From: Bradyrhizobium lablabi
GTDB lineage: Bacteria; Pseudomonadota; Alphaproteobacteria; Rhizobiales; Xanthobacteraceae
DNA length: 64,000 nucleotides
Assembly: GCF_900141755.1 (NCBI RefSeq)
Contig: NZ_LT670844.1
Coordinates: forward strand, 3,224,001-3,288,000
Reading direction: 5' to 3'
The notes below the pieces were generated by a model that was not told the origin of the DNA, searched no databases, and was given only the letters and a program-made list of their open reading frames with translations. How positions within the stretch are numbered: the stretch's first letter is position 1; every line of letters begins with the position of its first letter. The position numbers were made by a program, and so were the translations under genes. Shown piece by piece: positions 42,402 to 50,313 of the stretch.

Positions 42402-43844
42402 CTATCGTTTCGCATTGCCGGTCACGGCGGGCGCGACATCGCTAAAATGCACCCAGAAATTGACCGTCCGGTCCTCGAAATCCGTCATCGCGGCGAACGG
42501 GATCGAAAGGGTTTCCGAAACCTGCCCGAAGCTCAAGGTGACCGAGAAGGATTTTTGCCTGACGGCGAGGTCGCGATACTGATACTGAAGCAAGATGCTC
42601 ATCTGCTGCGGATACAGCGCGCGCAGCCGCGGCGGGATCGAAACGCCCGAGGCGTCGGTGCGAAAGGCGATCAGACGTTCATTGGGGACCTCGTCCGGAA
42701 GGGTCGAGGGCGGCAGGCTCATCAGGATTCGCCGCACCACCCCGCGCATCGCCGTGCCGACGGCGGCGGCATCGTGCAGATCCACCCCGGCGAGCGCTTC
42801 ATCCGCCATCTCCCGGTATCGCAGTTCGGGATAGACCTCGCCCACCTCGGGATCCATCTGCCTGGCGCGGCCGATATCGGCCTTTCCGTCCGCGGTATTT
42901 CCATTGTTCAGTTTGGCGAGCCCGAGTCCCGCAAGAGCCCTGACGCTGGTGGGATCGAGGTCGATGGCAGCGTCATAGTCCTGGGTTGCGAGATCGTATT
43001 GCCCATTGTCGCGATAGGCGTCGCCGCGGCCGATGAGCGCGCGGGACCGCGCGCCGATGCCTCTGCGGTTTGTTTCCAGTATCGCCGAACAGATCGCGAT
43101 CCGCCGATCCGGTCTCACACCGGTTCGATCAACGCATCGGCGCGCCATTTCGTGGTCGCGCATCGACATGATCGCCAGCACGAGTGCGAGCGCGCTGATC
43201 GCTATTCCCAACGGGATGAAATTCGAAAGTCGCGCCAGTCGGCCGCGCCCGGCCTGATCCGGCTGCGGCTCTAGCCGGCGTGCGAGCTGTGTCTCCAGAT
43301 AGGACCACGCCAGGCCTCCGATGAGGCCGGTGCTGTGGGCCCAATTGGCGATCGAGCCGAGCGCCCCGATCCAGCACAGAAAGAACCATCCAACGCTGGT
43401 GATGACATCGAATTTGTGCAGGACGTATCCGGAATTGGCATCAGTGCGCATTTGCATGAAGACATAGGCGAGCATGCCGTAGATGACCCCCGACATGCCG
43501 CCGAAGGTGGGGCCTGCGGCGAAAAACTGCGCGAGGTTCGACGCGATCCCGATCACCACAACGAAGCCGCCGAGGAAGAAGGATCCTCGTTTGGCCTCGA
43601 TCATGCGTCCGAGATCCCACAGCCAGATCATGTTGAACAAAAGATGGACCGGGCCAAAATGAATGAAAGCGGGGGTCAGCAGCCGCCACACCTCGCCGGC
43701 CTTGATTTGCTCCAGGCCGAGGCTGTCGGGATTTGCGATGGAGAGCGCGCGCAGAATTTCCTCTTCGGAGCCGAACTGCATCATCGCCGCGATGGCGACG
43801 CAGATCGCGATCAATGCCAGGGTCAAAGAGGGAAATGTCTTCAT
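42402..43844 (-). CDS. Rhomboid intramembrane serine protease with C-terminal TPR
   Basis: 480 residues. The first 220 form a rhomboid core: GPVHLLFNMIWLWDLGRMIE (HxxxN), GGMSGVIYGMLAYVF with the catalytic Ser, and IANWAHSTGLIGGLAWSY with the catalytic His. A membrane segment near residues 215-235 is followed by a soluble part with TPR-like repeats (GDAYRDNGQYDLATQDYDAA and LAGLGLAKLNNGNTADGKAD). The remaining C-terminal domain of about 130 residues is unrecognised. Rhomboids cut transmembrane substrates; the TPR part may recruit them. Confidence 0.88.
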   Translation of the reverse strand: MKTFPSLTLALIAICVAIAAMMQFGSEEEILRALSIANPDSLGLEQIKAGEVWRLLTPAFIHFGPVHLLFNMIWLWDLGRMIEAKRGSFFLGGFVVVIGIASNLAQFFAAGPTFGGMSGVIYGMLAYVFMQMRTDANSGYVLHKFDVITSVGWFFLCWIGALGSIANWAHSTGLIGGLAWSYLETQLARRLEPQPDQAGRGRLARLSNFIPLGIAISALALVLAIMSMRDHEMARRCVDRTGVRPDRRIAICSAILETNRRGIGARSRALIGRGDAYRDNGQYDLATQDYDAAIDLDPTSVRALAGLGLAKLNNGNTADGKADIGRARQMDPEVGEVYPELRYREMADEALAGVDLHDAAAVGTAMRGVVRRILMSLPPSTLPDEVPNERLIAFRTDASGVSIPPRLRALYPQQMSILLQYQYRDLAVRQKSFSVTLSFGQVSETLSIPFAAMTDFEDRTVNFWVHFSDVAPAVTGNAKR

Positions 43845-43889
43845 CGAAGGCGCCGCGTCATTGCGAAAGTCAGCCGCTACCGATCTTGG

Positions 43890-44430
43890 TCACCGCGTTG
43901 CGGGGATAGGTTCACCTTAAGGGGGGTGCTGCCGGCATCCGACGTGACTTCGCGTTCCCGCGGCGCGATCCGCCCGGGTGATGCATGAACTGTCCGCCCA
44001 AAGAGGGCGTGGGGAATGCCGGGCGCCGATGCACCCGCAGCCGCGCGTGTAGTGTAGTAAACACGCGCGTTAGTCACCACAGGTCCACCGGAACATCCCG
44101 GCATTCCCGCACGCAATGGTTTACGGCTTATTTCGTGCTCTCCCCGGTGACCGGGCTCTTTTGCCACCGTCATCAGCGGAACTGCTTCCACCAACTTGAC
44201 ACCAGCGTCGGGGTGTCAGGACCACACGACTTCGCCGTCCATATGCAGGCGCTCTCGTCAGTAGCGCCGCCTATGTCCACCGCATCCCGTCCCGCGTTCG
44301 TGACGACCGCGAAGCGCCCCTCGAGTGGGACGAGACGGTGATGGATATACGAGTGATTTGGGTCAGACGAGAAGCGGAATATTTTTTCGAATGGGACTCG
44401 ACAGGTTTTTGCCCGACGGGCAAATCACCT
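43890..44430. repeat. Long dispersed non-coding repeat (Bradyrhizobium type)
   Basis: About 540 bp without a credible gene between the rhomboid and ATC-hydrolase genes. Read on the minus strand it carries phrases I recall from a repeat found in many Bradyrhizobium loci, such as CCTGTGGTGACTAACGCGCG, GCGTTCGTGACGACCGCG and CTTGACACCAGCGTCGGGGT (plus-strand form). It contains several hairpins. The exact ends are not certain, and no function is claimed. Confidence 0.5.
44408..44424. terminator. Hairpin in the long dispersed repeat
   Basis: TTTGCCCG-N1-CGGGCAAA is a perfect 8-bp inverted repeat with T-runs on both sides. It could terminate transcription in either direction, but the element may simply be a conserved part of the dispersed repeat. 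Confidence 0.4.
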
Positions 44431-44603
44431 GCAATTGCAGCGCGACGCGTGATCGCCGCTTGCCATTCTTCGCCGGGTAGCGGACCTTGTCGCACATCAG
44501 GCGGAGCGGAGCGACCAACCTGCTGCGCAGGCCGCGACACGCGGCGCTTGCGACGTTCGCTCGGAAGACGTTCGCCCGGAAGAAAAGAATTCGGGAGCAA
44601 ACA

Positions 44604-45104
44604 ATGACCAGCGTGCTCGACGGCTATCTCGTGGATCCCAACCTGTCTCTCCTCGACAAAACGCGGATACAGGCCCAAGTGCTGGTGCCGGTGTTGCGCG
44701 CGTTGCGGGCTGAGCTCGGAAAGGACAAGGCCGACGCCATCGTGAAGGGAGCCTTGCGCGACTGGTCGAAGCAGCTGTTCGCGGCAATCGGCGATGGCAT
44801 CGACGGCAATCCGCGGCGCAAATGGGCGGCCATCCAAAGCGTGTGGGGTGAGGTTTCCGGCAGGGAGGTCGAATTCGAGATTCTGCGCCATGACGAAGAG
44901 GCGCTGGACATCGACGTGACGCGCTGCCGCTTCGCCGAATTCTTCCGCGCACTCGGCGAACCCGAACTCGGCGCGCTGCTGATATGCGAAGCGGATTTCG
45001 ATATCGCGGCGGTCGGCGAAGGCGAGGTCAGCCTCGATCGCGCACAGACGATCATGCAGGGCAAGCCGAGTTGCACCTTCCGCTACAAATTCGCGCCGCG
45101 GTAG
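44604..45104 (+). CDS. L-2-amino-thiazoline-4-carboxylic acid hydrolase family protein
   Basis: 166 residues of the ATC-hydrolase family, which opens the thiazoline ring in L-cysteine formation from ATC. Family-typical parts are RRKWAAIQSVWGEVSGREVE, VTRCRFAEFFRALGEPELG and LLICEADFDIAAVG. Start ATG 44604 has GGGAG nine bases upstream. The family is larger than its one characterised activity, so this may be a relative with another substrate. It is followed by a truncated gene copy, and there is no ATC pathway partner nearby. Confidence 0.8.
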   Translation: MTSVLDGYLVDPNLSLLDKTRIQAQVLVPVLRALRAELGKDKADAIVKGALRDWSKQLFAAIGDGIDGNPRRKWAAIQSVWGEVSGREVEFEILRHDEEALDIDVTRCRFAEFFRALGEPELGALLICEADFDIAAVGEGEVSLDRAQTIMQGKPSCTFRYKFAPR

Positions 45105-45127
45105 TTACGAGATAGCCACTGGTCCGC

Positions 45128-45264
45128 ATGAGCATCCCGTTCAAAACGATCCGGTCCCGCGCCGAGAAACGCAAGGGCGGGGCAAAGGCGCTGCAGGCGC
45201 TGCTGCCTCCCAAGCCGGAGGAAAAGGCGCTCGCCAGACTTGGCGACGACCGCGCGCCGGCGAG
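45128..45264 (+). pseudogene. Truncated duplicate of the 3-methyladenine glycosylase gene
   Basis: The first 44 codons (MSIPFKTIRSRAEKRKGG..., ending LGDDRAP) match the gene at 47023 almost base for base over about 136 bp. The frame then leaves the homology at about 45264, next to the end of the convergent gene at 45280. It is a direct repeat of the 5' part of the glycosylase gene, 1.9 kb away. It cannot encode an enzyme. Confidence 0.88.
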
Positions 45265-45279
45265 AGCGCAGATTTGGTC

Positions 45280-45897
45280 TCAGGCGGCCGTCCCGAATCC
45301 GAATCCGTCATCGCCGAGATACTTCTGCAGTTGTTTGATCCGCCGCTGAATAAGGGGAGCTCCGTCGTTCGGACCGGGAATATAGATGGGCCTGCCGTCG
45401 CGACCGAACTGAAAGACCGCCTCGCTGGCGTCCGCGCTCACGTCGCCGAACATCCGCTCCACCGCTGCGAAGTCCCGGTGCGGCGCGAAACCGATCGATT
45501 GCGACCACGCCGCAAGATCGCGAAGCAGCTTGCGGGCGTAGCTCGGATCGACGGAAACCATAGGCGACCCGGCATCCGTCGCGTCCATGTACATCTCGAA
45601 AACGTCGCGTTCGACCGATTCGAACATCACATCCTTGATGCCGAGACAGAACACATCGATCAGAAACGAACTCAACGCGAGGTGATCGCGCGTGGCGCCG
45701 CGCGCCAGAACCAGCGTTCCCATGCCGATCTCGAACAATGATTCGGTGAGGAAGCAGTGTTGAATGGGCGCACGCGCAGCCCGCAGCACGAGGGCGGGCA
45801 AGCTATTCTCCAACAACTCGGCCCGTCGCTTCTGCGCCACCACCTGTTTCCGGCGTTGGGCCTTTCTGGCGCGCTTTTGTGCCATGTTCGTTGCCAT
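45280..45897 (-). CDS. Conserved hypothetical protein
   Basis: 205 residues from ATG 45897, which has GGGGAGTGG as ribosome site. A basic N-terminal helix (residues 5-28, KRARKAQRRKQVVAQKRR) precedes a globular part. Notable stretches are SFLIDVFCLGIKDVMFE and SADASEAVFQFGRDGRPIYI, ending RIKQLQKYLGDDGFGFG. No family was recognised. Its 3' end sits against the truncated glycosylase copy, so this gene may have arrived with that duplication. The basic start suggests RNA, DNA or ribosome contact, without proof. Confidence 0.7.
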   Translation of the reverse strand: MATNMAQKRARKAQRRKQVVAQKRRAELLENSLPALVLRAARAPIQHCFLTESLFEIGMGTLVLARGATRDHLALSSFLIDVFCLGIKDVMFESVERDVFEMYMDATDAGSPMVSVDPSYARKLLRDLAAWSQSIGFAPHRDFAAVERMFGDVSADASEAVFQFGRDGRPIYIPGPNDGAPLIQRRIKQLQKYLGDDGFGFGTAA

Positions 45898-45997
45898 GGT
45901 CCACTCCCCGGTGATTCGGAATTCCTGCATAATACAGGTGAAAAACCCACTCGGTGGGGTGGCGGCGCGCGTTATCAACAAGCCTCAGTCCGGTGCC

Positions 45998-46156
45998 ATG
46001 AGCCTTTCAGCCGAGGCATTGCACAAGATGTCCGATGTGGAATTGCCGGCGGCCTATGTCGAAGCCCAGCGACAATTCGCTCGTCGCGACGGGTCAACTT
46101 CACAGTGCCCCCAGCCCGAAATCTGCATGAGACGGTGCGTATGCTTCATGCTATGA
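45998..46156 (+). CDS. 52-residue protein, truncated relative of the 48946 gene
   Basis: Begins MSLSAEALHKMSDVELPAAY and continues VEAQRQFARRDG, closely following the start of the gene at 48946 (MTLSIEELWNMPEPALIAAY then HSARRQY). It then diverges into a Cys-rich tail. It looks like a shortened paralogue or a degraded gene copy between the hypothetical gene and the pentapeptide gene. Translation is plausible but unproven. Confidence 0.45.
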   Translation: MSLSAEALHKMSDVELPAAYVEAQRQFARRDGSTSQCPQPEICMRRCVCFML

Positions 46157-46184
46157 TCAAACCAGGGCAGGCCGAGAGACGCTG

Positions 46185-47006
46185 ATGCTGTTTCGTCTCG
46201 CATTTGTCCTTGTGTCGATGGCGGCGCTGCTGGTTCACCCCCATGACGCCGTGGCGCAGGATCTGCTGCGCTATGTCGACCTCAACAGTCCGGAAATGTC
46301 GACTTCCGAGATGACGCGTGCCGAGGTCGACGCGCTGCTCAAGGCGGCGCCCCCGGGGGGCGGAGAGCAACGCTCTGCGAATTTGGAAGGAAAGCGACTG
46401 TCGCACCTCGATCTCTCGGGCCTCGACTTCTCCGGCAGCAATCTTCGCCTGGCAAGGCTCAATCGGACGGATCTGAAAGGCGCGCGCTTCGATCGGGCCA
46501 TCCTGAACCAGGCCTGGCTGATCGACGCGGATTTGACGGAGGCGTCCCTCGTCAAGGCATCGCTGCTCAGCACGCAGATGCAACGCGCCAAGCTTGGCGG
46601 TGCCGATTTGAGCGGCGCCCGCATAACCGGAGATCTATCCGGTGCCAGCCTGATCGGGGCCAAGCTTGCGGGAGCCGATTTGAGCGCGGACATGCGCAAC
46701 CAATCGATGGGCCTGATGCGTGGCGTGCTCAAGTCCGCCGATCTCAGGAATGCTGATCTGAGCGGCGCCAATCTCTCGCGCGCCAATCTCGAATTCGCAA
46801 AGCTGCAGAACGCCAATCTGGCCAACTGCAACCTCAACCACGCCAGCCTTGCGGGAGCCGACCTCTCCAACGCCAATCTCGCTGGTGCCGATTTCACCGA
46901 GACCGACCTCGACTCGACCCTCTTGCCGAGCGCGGCCGCGCTCGCCGAGGCCCGCAATCTGGACAAGGCCTGGAACTTGAACCAGGCGCGGCGCCCACAA
47001 CAATAG
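46185..47006 (+). CDS. Exported pentapeptide-repeat protein
   Basis: 273 residues with a signal peptide (MLFRLAFVLVSMAALLVHPH, cut near AVAQD). From residue 75 onward pentapeptide repeats of the A(D/N)LXX type run almost to the end: LDLSGLDFSGSNLRLARLNR, ADLSGANLSRANLEFAKLQN and so on. They form a right-handed quadrilateral helix. The N-terminal 65 residues are non-repetitive. Such periplasmic proteins usually act as binding or structural partners; no target can be named. It is followed after 16 bp by the glycosylase gene. Confidence 0.88.
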   Translation: MLFRLAFVLVSMAALLVHPHDAVAQDLLRYVDLNSPEMSTSEMTRAEVDALLKAAPPGGGEQRSANLEGKRLSHLDLSGLDFSGSNLRLARLNRTDLKGARFDRAILNQAWLIDADLTEASLVKASLLSTQMQRAKLGGADLSGARITGDLSGASLIGAKLAGADLSADMRNQSMGLMRGVLKSADLRNADLSGANLSRANLEFAKLQNANLANCNLNHASLAGADLSNANLAGADFTETDLDSTLLPSAAALAEARNLDKAWNLNQARRPQQ

Positions 47007-47022
47007 CCCGCCGGATTCGTGC

Positions 47023-47745
47023 ATGACCATCCCGTTCAAAACGATCCGCTCCCGCGCCGAGAAGCGCAAAGGCGGGGCGAAGGCGCTGCAGGCGCTGCTG
47101 CCTCCCAAGCCGGAGGCAAAGGCGCTCGCCAGACTTGGCGACGACCGCGCGCTTGCGGAGATGACCCGGCGGGTGTTTTCGGCGGGTTTTGCGTGGAGCG
47201 TCATCGAGGCGAAATGGGCAGGATTCGAGCAAGCGTTTCTGAAATTCGAGCCGGGCCGGCTTTCGCTTGAGCCCGACGAGTTCTGGGACGCCTTGATCAA
47301 GGATGCGCGCATCGTGCGCAACGGCGCCAAGATCATGTCGGTGCGCGCCAATGCCTCTTTCGTCCGGGAAGTCGCGAAGGAACATGGCAGTTTTGGAAAA
47401 TGGCTTGCCAAATGGCCGTCCTCCGACCAAATCGGATTGCTCGAGCTGCTGGCGAAGCGCGGCAGCCGGCTCGGCGGCAATACCGGCCAGATGTTGTTGC
47501 GCTTCCTCGGCTGGGACGGGTTCGTGACATCCAAGGACGTGGTCGCGTGCCTGCGCGATTCTGGTCTGGACGTGGCGGAGGCGATCACGTCAAAACGCGA
47601 CCTCGCCAAGGTGCAGGCGCAGTTCAATGCGTGGGCCGAGGAGACGGGATTGCCCTATACGCACCTGTCACGGATTTGCGGGATGTCTATCGGCGAGAAT
47701 TATGGGACCGATACGCTGGCGCGTTTTGTTGACGGGGAGGCGTGA
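47023..47745 (+). CDS. DNA-3-methyladenine glycosylase I family protein
   Basis: 240 residues of the Tag family, which removes 3-methyladenine from DNA. Recognisable are EMTRRVFSAGFAWSVIEAKW near residue 45, FWDALIKDARIVRNGAKIMS near 95, and GNTGQMLLRFLGWDGFVTSK near 150. The first 40 residues form a basic lead (TIPFKTIRSRAEKRKGG) that is duplicated at 45128. The gene is intact. Zinc ligands of E. coli Tag are not all evident, so this may be the non-zinc branch. It probably follows the pentapeptide gene in one transcript. Confidence 0.88.
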   Translation: MTIPFKTIRSRAEKRKGGAKALQALLPPKPEAKALARLGDDRALAEMTRRVFSAGFAWSVIEAKWAGFEQAFLKFEPGRLSLEPDEFWDALIKDARIVRNGAKIMSVRANASFVREVAKEHGSFGKWLAKWPSSDQIGLLELLAKRGSRLGGNTGQMLLRFLGWDGFVTSKDVVACLRDSGLDVAEAITSKRDLAKVQAQFNAWAEETGLPYTHLSRICGMSIGENYGTDTLARFVDGEA

Positions 47746-47803
47746 GGGCGCTCGCCAGAAGGAATTCGAACTCCCCGCCGCCTCTTGCGATCGGACGCTC
47801 CGT

Positions 47804-47825
47804 GGCATATGTCTATGGCATATGC
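47804..47825. promoter_or_regulatory. Repeated GGCATATG motif upstream of vapBC
   Basis: GGCATATG occurs at 47804-47811 and 47817-47824, the second extended to the palindrome GCATATGC (47818-47825). It lies 15 bp before the antitoxin start and resembles VapB operators. It probably mediates autorepression by the VapBC complex. Confidence 0.55.
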
Positions 47826-47839
47826 TTGGAGGCAAGCTC

Positions 47840-48076
47840 ATGACCGAGCAAAGGCACGTCAGATTGTTCCGCAATGGCCGCAACCAGGCGGTCCGTATTC
47901 CCGTCGAATTCGAGTTGCCGGGCGATGAAGCGATCATGCACCGTGACGGCGACCGTCTGGTGATCGAGCCGGTGCGCAAACGCGGACTGGTCAGCCTGCT
48001 CAAGACGATGAAGCCGCTGGAGGAGGATTTTCCCGAGATCGACGATCCGGTACCGGCGTCGGAGAACGTGCTTTGA
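47840..48076 (+). CDS. vapB: VapB-type antitoxin
   Basis: 78 residues. The AbrB-like N-terminus reads RHVRLFRNGRNQAVRIPVEF, the common VapB/SpoVT opening, with LVIEPVRKRG after it. The C-terminal 35 residues (LLKTMKPLEEDFPEIDDPVP) should wrap the toxin. It starts at ATG 47840 with GGAGGC upstream. The stop overlaps the toxin start by four bases. The palindromic motif just upstream is its likely operator. Confidence 0.88.
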   Translation: MTEQRHVRLFRNGRNQAVRIPVEFELPGDEAIMHRDGDRLVIEPVRKRGLVSLLKTMKPLEEDFPEIDDPVPASENVL

Positions 48077-48474
48077 CACGCTACATGCTGGACACGAACA
48101 TCATTTCCGATCTGGTCAGGAACCCGCAGGGCCGAGCCGCGAAGCGGATCGCCAAGGTGGGCGAGGGCAACATCTGCACCAGCATCATCGTTGCGGCCGA
48201 GTTGCGCTACGGATGCGCCAAGAGCGGCTCGAAGCGGTTGCTCAAGGCCGTCGAGGATCTGCTCGGTGAGATCGACGTGCTGCCGTTCGAAGTGCCGGCC
48301 GACACCGAATACGGCGGAATCCGCGCCGAACTGGAAGCAGCCGGAAAACCGATCGGCAGCAACGACCTGCTCATCGCCGCCCACGCCCATGCGACCGGTG
48401 CCACGATCGTCACCGCCAATAGGGACGAGTTCAAACGCATCCGTGGCCTGAACGTGGAGAATTGGCTTGCTTGA
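48073..48474 (+). CDS. vapC: VapC-type PIN ribonuclease toxin
   Basis: 133 residues. PIN acids are present: Asp in MLDTNIISDLV, Glu in VAAELRYGCAKSG, Asp in GSNDLLIAAHAHATG and Asp in TANRDEFKRI. The sequence resembles the tRNA-fMet-cutting group of VapC proteins. The start is TTG 48073 overlapping the antitoxin stop, or ATG 48085 five codons later. The pair is complete and probably active. Confidence 0.9.
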   Translation: MTRYMLDTNIISDLVRNPQGRAAKRIAKVGEGNICTSIIVAAELRYGCAKSGSKRLLKAVEDLLGEIDVLPFEVPADTEYGGIRAELEAAGKPIGSNDLLIAAHAHATGATIVTANRDEFKRIRGLNVENWLA

Positions 48475-48530
48475 GAACGCGAATTAACGATTCACTCGCG
48501 CGCTTAGCACCTGTCAAATGCGAGGTCATG

Positions 48531-48938
48531 ATGAAGCGTTTGGTAATCGCCGCCCTGTTGTTTTTTCCCGGCATCGCGCATGCCGAATATTTCGACACCG
48601 GCGCCGATCTGTGGAACCTCTGCACGGATAACGCGTCCGGACACAATTATCTTTGTATGGGGATGTCGACCGCCTATTTCGACATGATGCACGCAACAGG
48701 CTATCGATGTGCCATGCCGGCCGTCGATCGAGAGAAAGTGCGCGACGTTGTTCTCAAATATCTCACTGATAATCCCGACAAACGCGGACAACCGGCGTCC
48801 GAACTTGCCATCGCCTCGCTGAAGACCGCATTTCAATGCGTCGAGCCGGCTCCGCCACAGGCCATGCGCCCGAGCGCACCAGCGCCAAAGGCCGGCAAGC
48901 CGAAGGGCGGCCCGATTTTGCTCACCCCGCAACAATGA
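48531..48938 (+). CDS. Rap1a/Tai-type immunity-like protein, exported
   Basis: 135 residues with a signal peptide (MKRLVIAALLFFPGIAHA). The mature part reads EYFDTGADLWNLCTDN, then NYLCMGMSTAYFDMMH, VREKVRDVV-like DREKVRDVVLKYLTDNPDKR and LAIASLKTAFQC, all features of the Rap1a/Tai family. Four Cys residues fit two disulfides. These periplasmic proteins protect against T6SS amidase effectors. No effector or T6SS gene is in the window, so this is an orphan. A Pro/Lys tail follows the domain. GAGG precedes ATG 48531 by five bases. Confidence 0.78.
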   Translation: MKRLVIAALLFFPGIAHAEYFDTGADLWNLCTDNASGHNYLCMGMSTAYFDMMHATGYRCAMPAVDREKVRDVVLKYLTDNPDKRGQPASELAIASLKTAFQCVEPAPPQAMRPSAPAPKAGKPKGGPILLTPQQ

Positions 48939-48945
48939 CCGGACC

Positions 48946-49308
48946 ATGACGCTATCCATCGAAGAACTGTGGAACATGCCGGAACCGGCGCTGATCGCCG
49001 CATACCACAGCGCCCGCCGCCAATACGTTGAAAAGAAGTTCGCACGCGACACGCAGCGCGCGCGACTGGAATGGATGAAAGCCAAGCTGTTCATCAGCAG
49101 TTCGGGCGGGGTGACCGACCGCAAGATGGCCGTCGATGTATCGGAGGAGCTTGCCCGCAAAGGCCAGGAGCTGCGGGAGATGACGCGCGATCTCGACCTT
49201 CTCAAGGTCGACGTCGACGTCATCGCCATGGTCATCCGGCTGCGCGGGGTATCAGCGGCGGCAGGCCTACATGCCGAAGACGCGGCGGACGGCGATCCGG
49301 AGCGCTAG
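48946..49308 (+). CDS. Hypothetical protein with predicted coiled coil
   Basis: 120 residues, starting seven bases after the Rap1a-like gene and so probably co-transcribed. The N-terminal part MTLSIEELWNMPEPALIAAY is shared with the 52-residue gene at 45998. Residues 65-105 (KMAVDVSEELARKGQELREM then TRDLDLLKVDVDVIAMVIRL) look like a coiled coil. There is no signal peptide. The function is unknown; partnership with the exported immunity-like protein is not obvious. Confidence 0.6.
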   Translation: MTLSIEELWNMPEPALIAAYHSARRQYVEKKFARDTQRARLEWMKAKLFISSSGGVTDRKMAVDVSEELARKGQELREMTRDLDLLKVDVDVIAMVIRLRGVSAAAGLHAEDAADGDPER

Positions 49309-49489
49309 GGTGGGTGATCGGGCCCTCATGCACGAGGTCCACGGCGTGGCACTTGAGGAGGTCGCGCTGGCGCTCGGGATCGCGTCGACTGACGCGCAAA
49401 ATCTCATGGCCAGAGCACGCCGCCGCATCCGCGCCGGCGACAAGCCGGCGCCAGGGGCAGCGACCAAGGCCGGTGACAAGCCCGGTTAG
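49271..49489 (+). CDS. Possible small HTH protein resembling sigma factor region 4
   Basis: 72 codons if started at 49271, or 53 from ATG 49328. VALEEVALALGIASTDAQNL followed by MARARRRIRAG resembles the region-4 helix-turn-helix of ECF sigma factors. No region 2 is present. It overlaps the preceding gene and could be a gene remnant or a small DNA-binding protein. The frame ends eight bases before the convergent lytic transglycosylase gene. Confidence 0.3.
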   Translation: MPKTRRTAIRSARVGDRALMHEVHGVALEEVALALGIASTDAQNLMARARRRIRAGDKPAPGAATKAGDKPG

Positions 49490-49497
49490 AAGGCCGA

Positions 49498-50313
49498 TCA
49501 GCGCTCCACGGCGCCCTCGCCTCCGTCGATCTGGCGGCCCATGAGCGCGATGGCGCGCTGGTAGACCTGTGCGGCGTTCCATGCCTGGATCGCCGCGAAA
49601 TTGGCTTCGCCGGGCTGGTATCCGGCGCCGGCACGCCAGCCATGGGCCTTGAGGAAGTTCGCCGTCGAGTTTAGCGCGTTGGCAGCGACGTCGAGATTGC
49701 CGGTGCCATAAGCGAGGATGTTCTTCGGCAAAAACTGGGTCTGGCCGATTTCGCCATGCATCGAGCCGCGCGTGCTTGCCGAGAGGGCGCCGCGATCGAT
49801 CAGCTGCAGGGCGGCGTAGAGTTGCTCGGTGAAATATTCCGACCGACGGCAGTCGTAGGCGAGGGTGGCGACGGCTGAGAGCATGTTCTGATTGCCGCGC
49901 TGGCTTCCGAAGCCCGTCTCCATTCCCCAGATCGCGATCAGCGGCCCCGGCGGGACGCCGTAACGCTGCTGGATGGATGCGAACAATGCGGCCTGGGATT
50001 GCTTCAACGAACGACCGCGGGCGACGATGGTCGAAGCCCCGCGTTTGGCGAGAAACTGATCGAGCGACAGACCGAAGCTTCGCTGGCCGCGGTCGGCGGC
50101 AATGGTCGCTGCCGCATAGTTCGTCTGCATCAACGCCGCGATGCCGGAGCCGCCGACGCCTTTTGCCCTCGCCTCCCCCGCGAATTGTCCTTTCCAGGCC
50201 TCGAAACCGGCCGCCGAGCTGCCGCACTGCGCGGCATCCGCTTTCGTGCCCAGACACGCGAGCACAGCCCACGCCATGAAGGCAGCCGTCGCAATTTCCC
50301 TGCCCCTGATCAT
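49498..50313 (-). CDS. MltB-like lytic murein transglycosylase
   Basis: 271 residues with a signal peptide (TAAFMAWAVLACLGTKADA). The SLT_2/MltB catalytic region is present: YGVPPGPLIAIWGMETGFGS with the catalytic Glu in GMETGFG. MHGEIGQTQFLPKNILAYG and GWRAGAGYQPGEANFAAIQA follow. There is no lipobox, so it is soluble in the periplasm rather than a lipoprotein. It cuts the glycan strand of peptidoglycan to 1,6-anhydro ends. It is monocistronic. Confidence 0.9.
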   Translation of the reverse strand: MIRGREIATAAFMAWAVLACLGTKADAAQCGSSAAGFEAWKGQFAGEARAKGVGGSGIAALMQTNYAAATIAADRGQRSFGLSLDQFLAKRGASTIVARGRSLKQSQAALFASIQQRYGVPPGPLIAIWGMETGFGSQRGNQNMLSAVATLAYDCRRSEYFTEQLYAALQLIDRGALSASTRGSMHGEIGQTQFLPKNILAYGTGNLDVAANALNSTANFLKAHGWRAGAGYQPGEANFAAIQAWNAAQVYQRAIALMGRQIDGGEGAVER

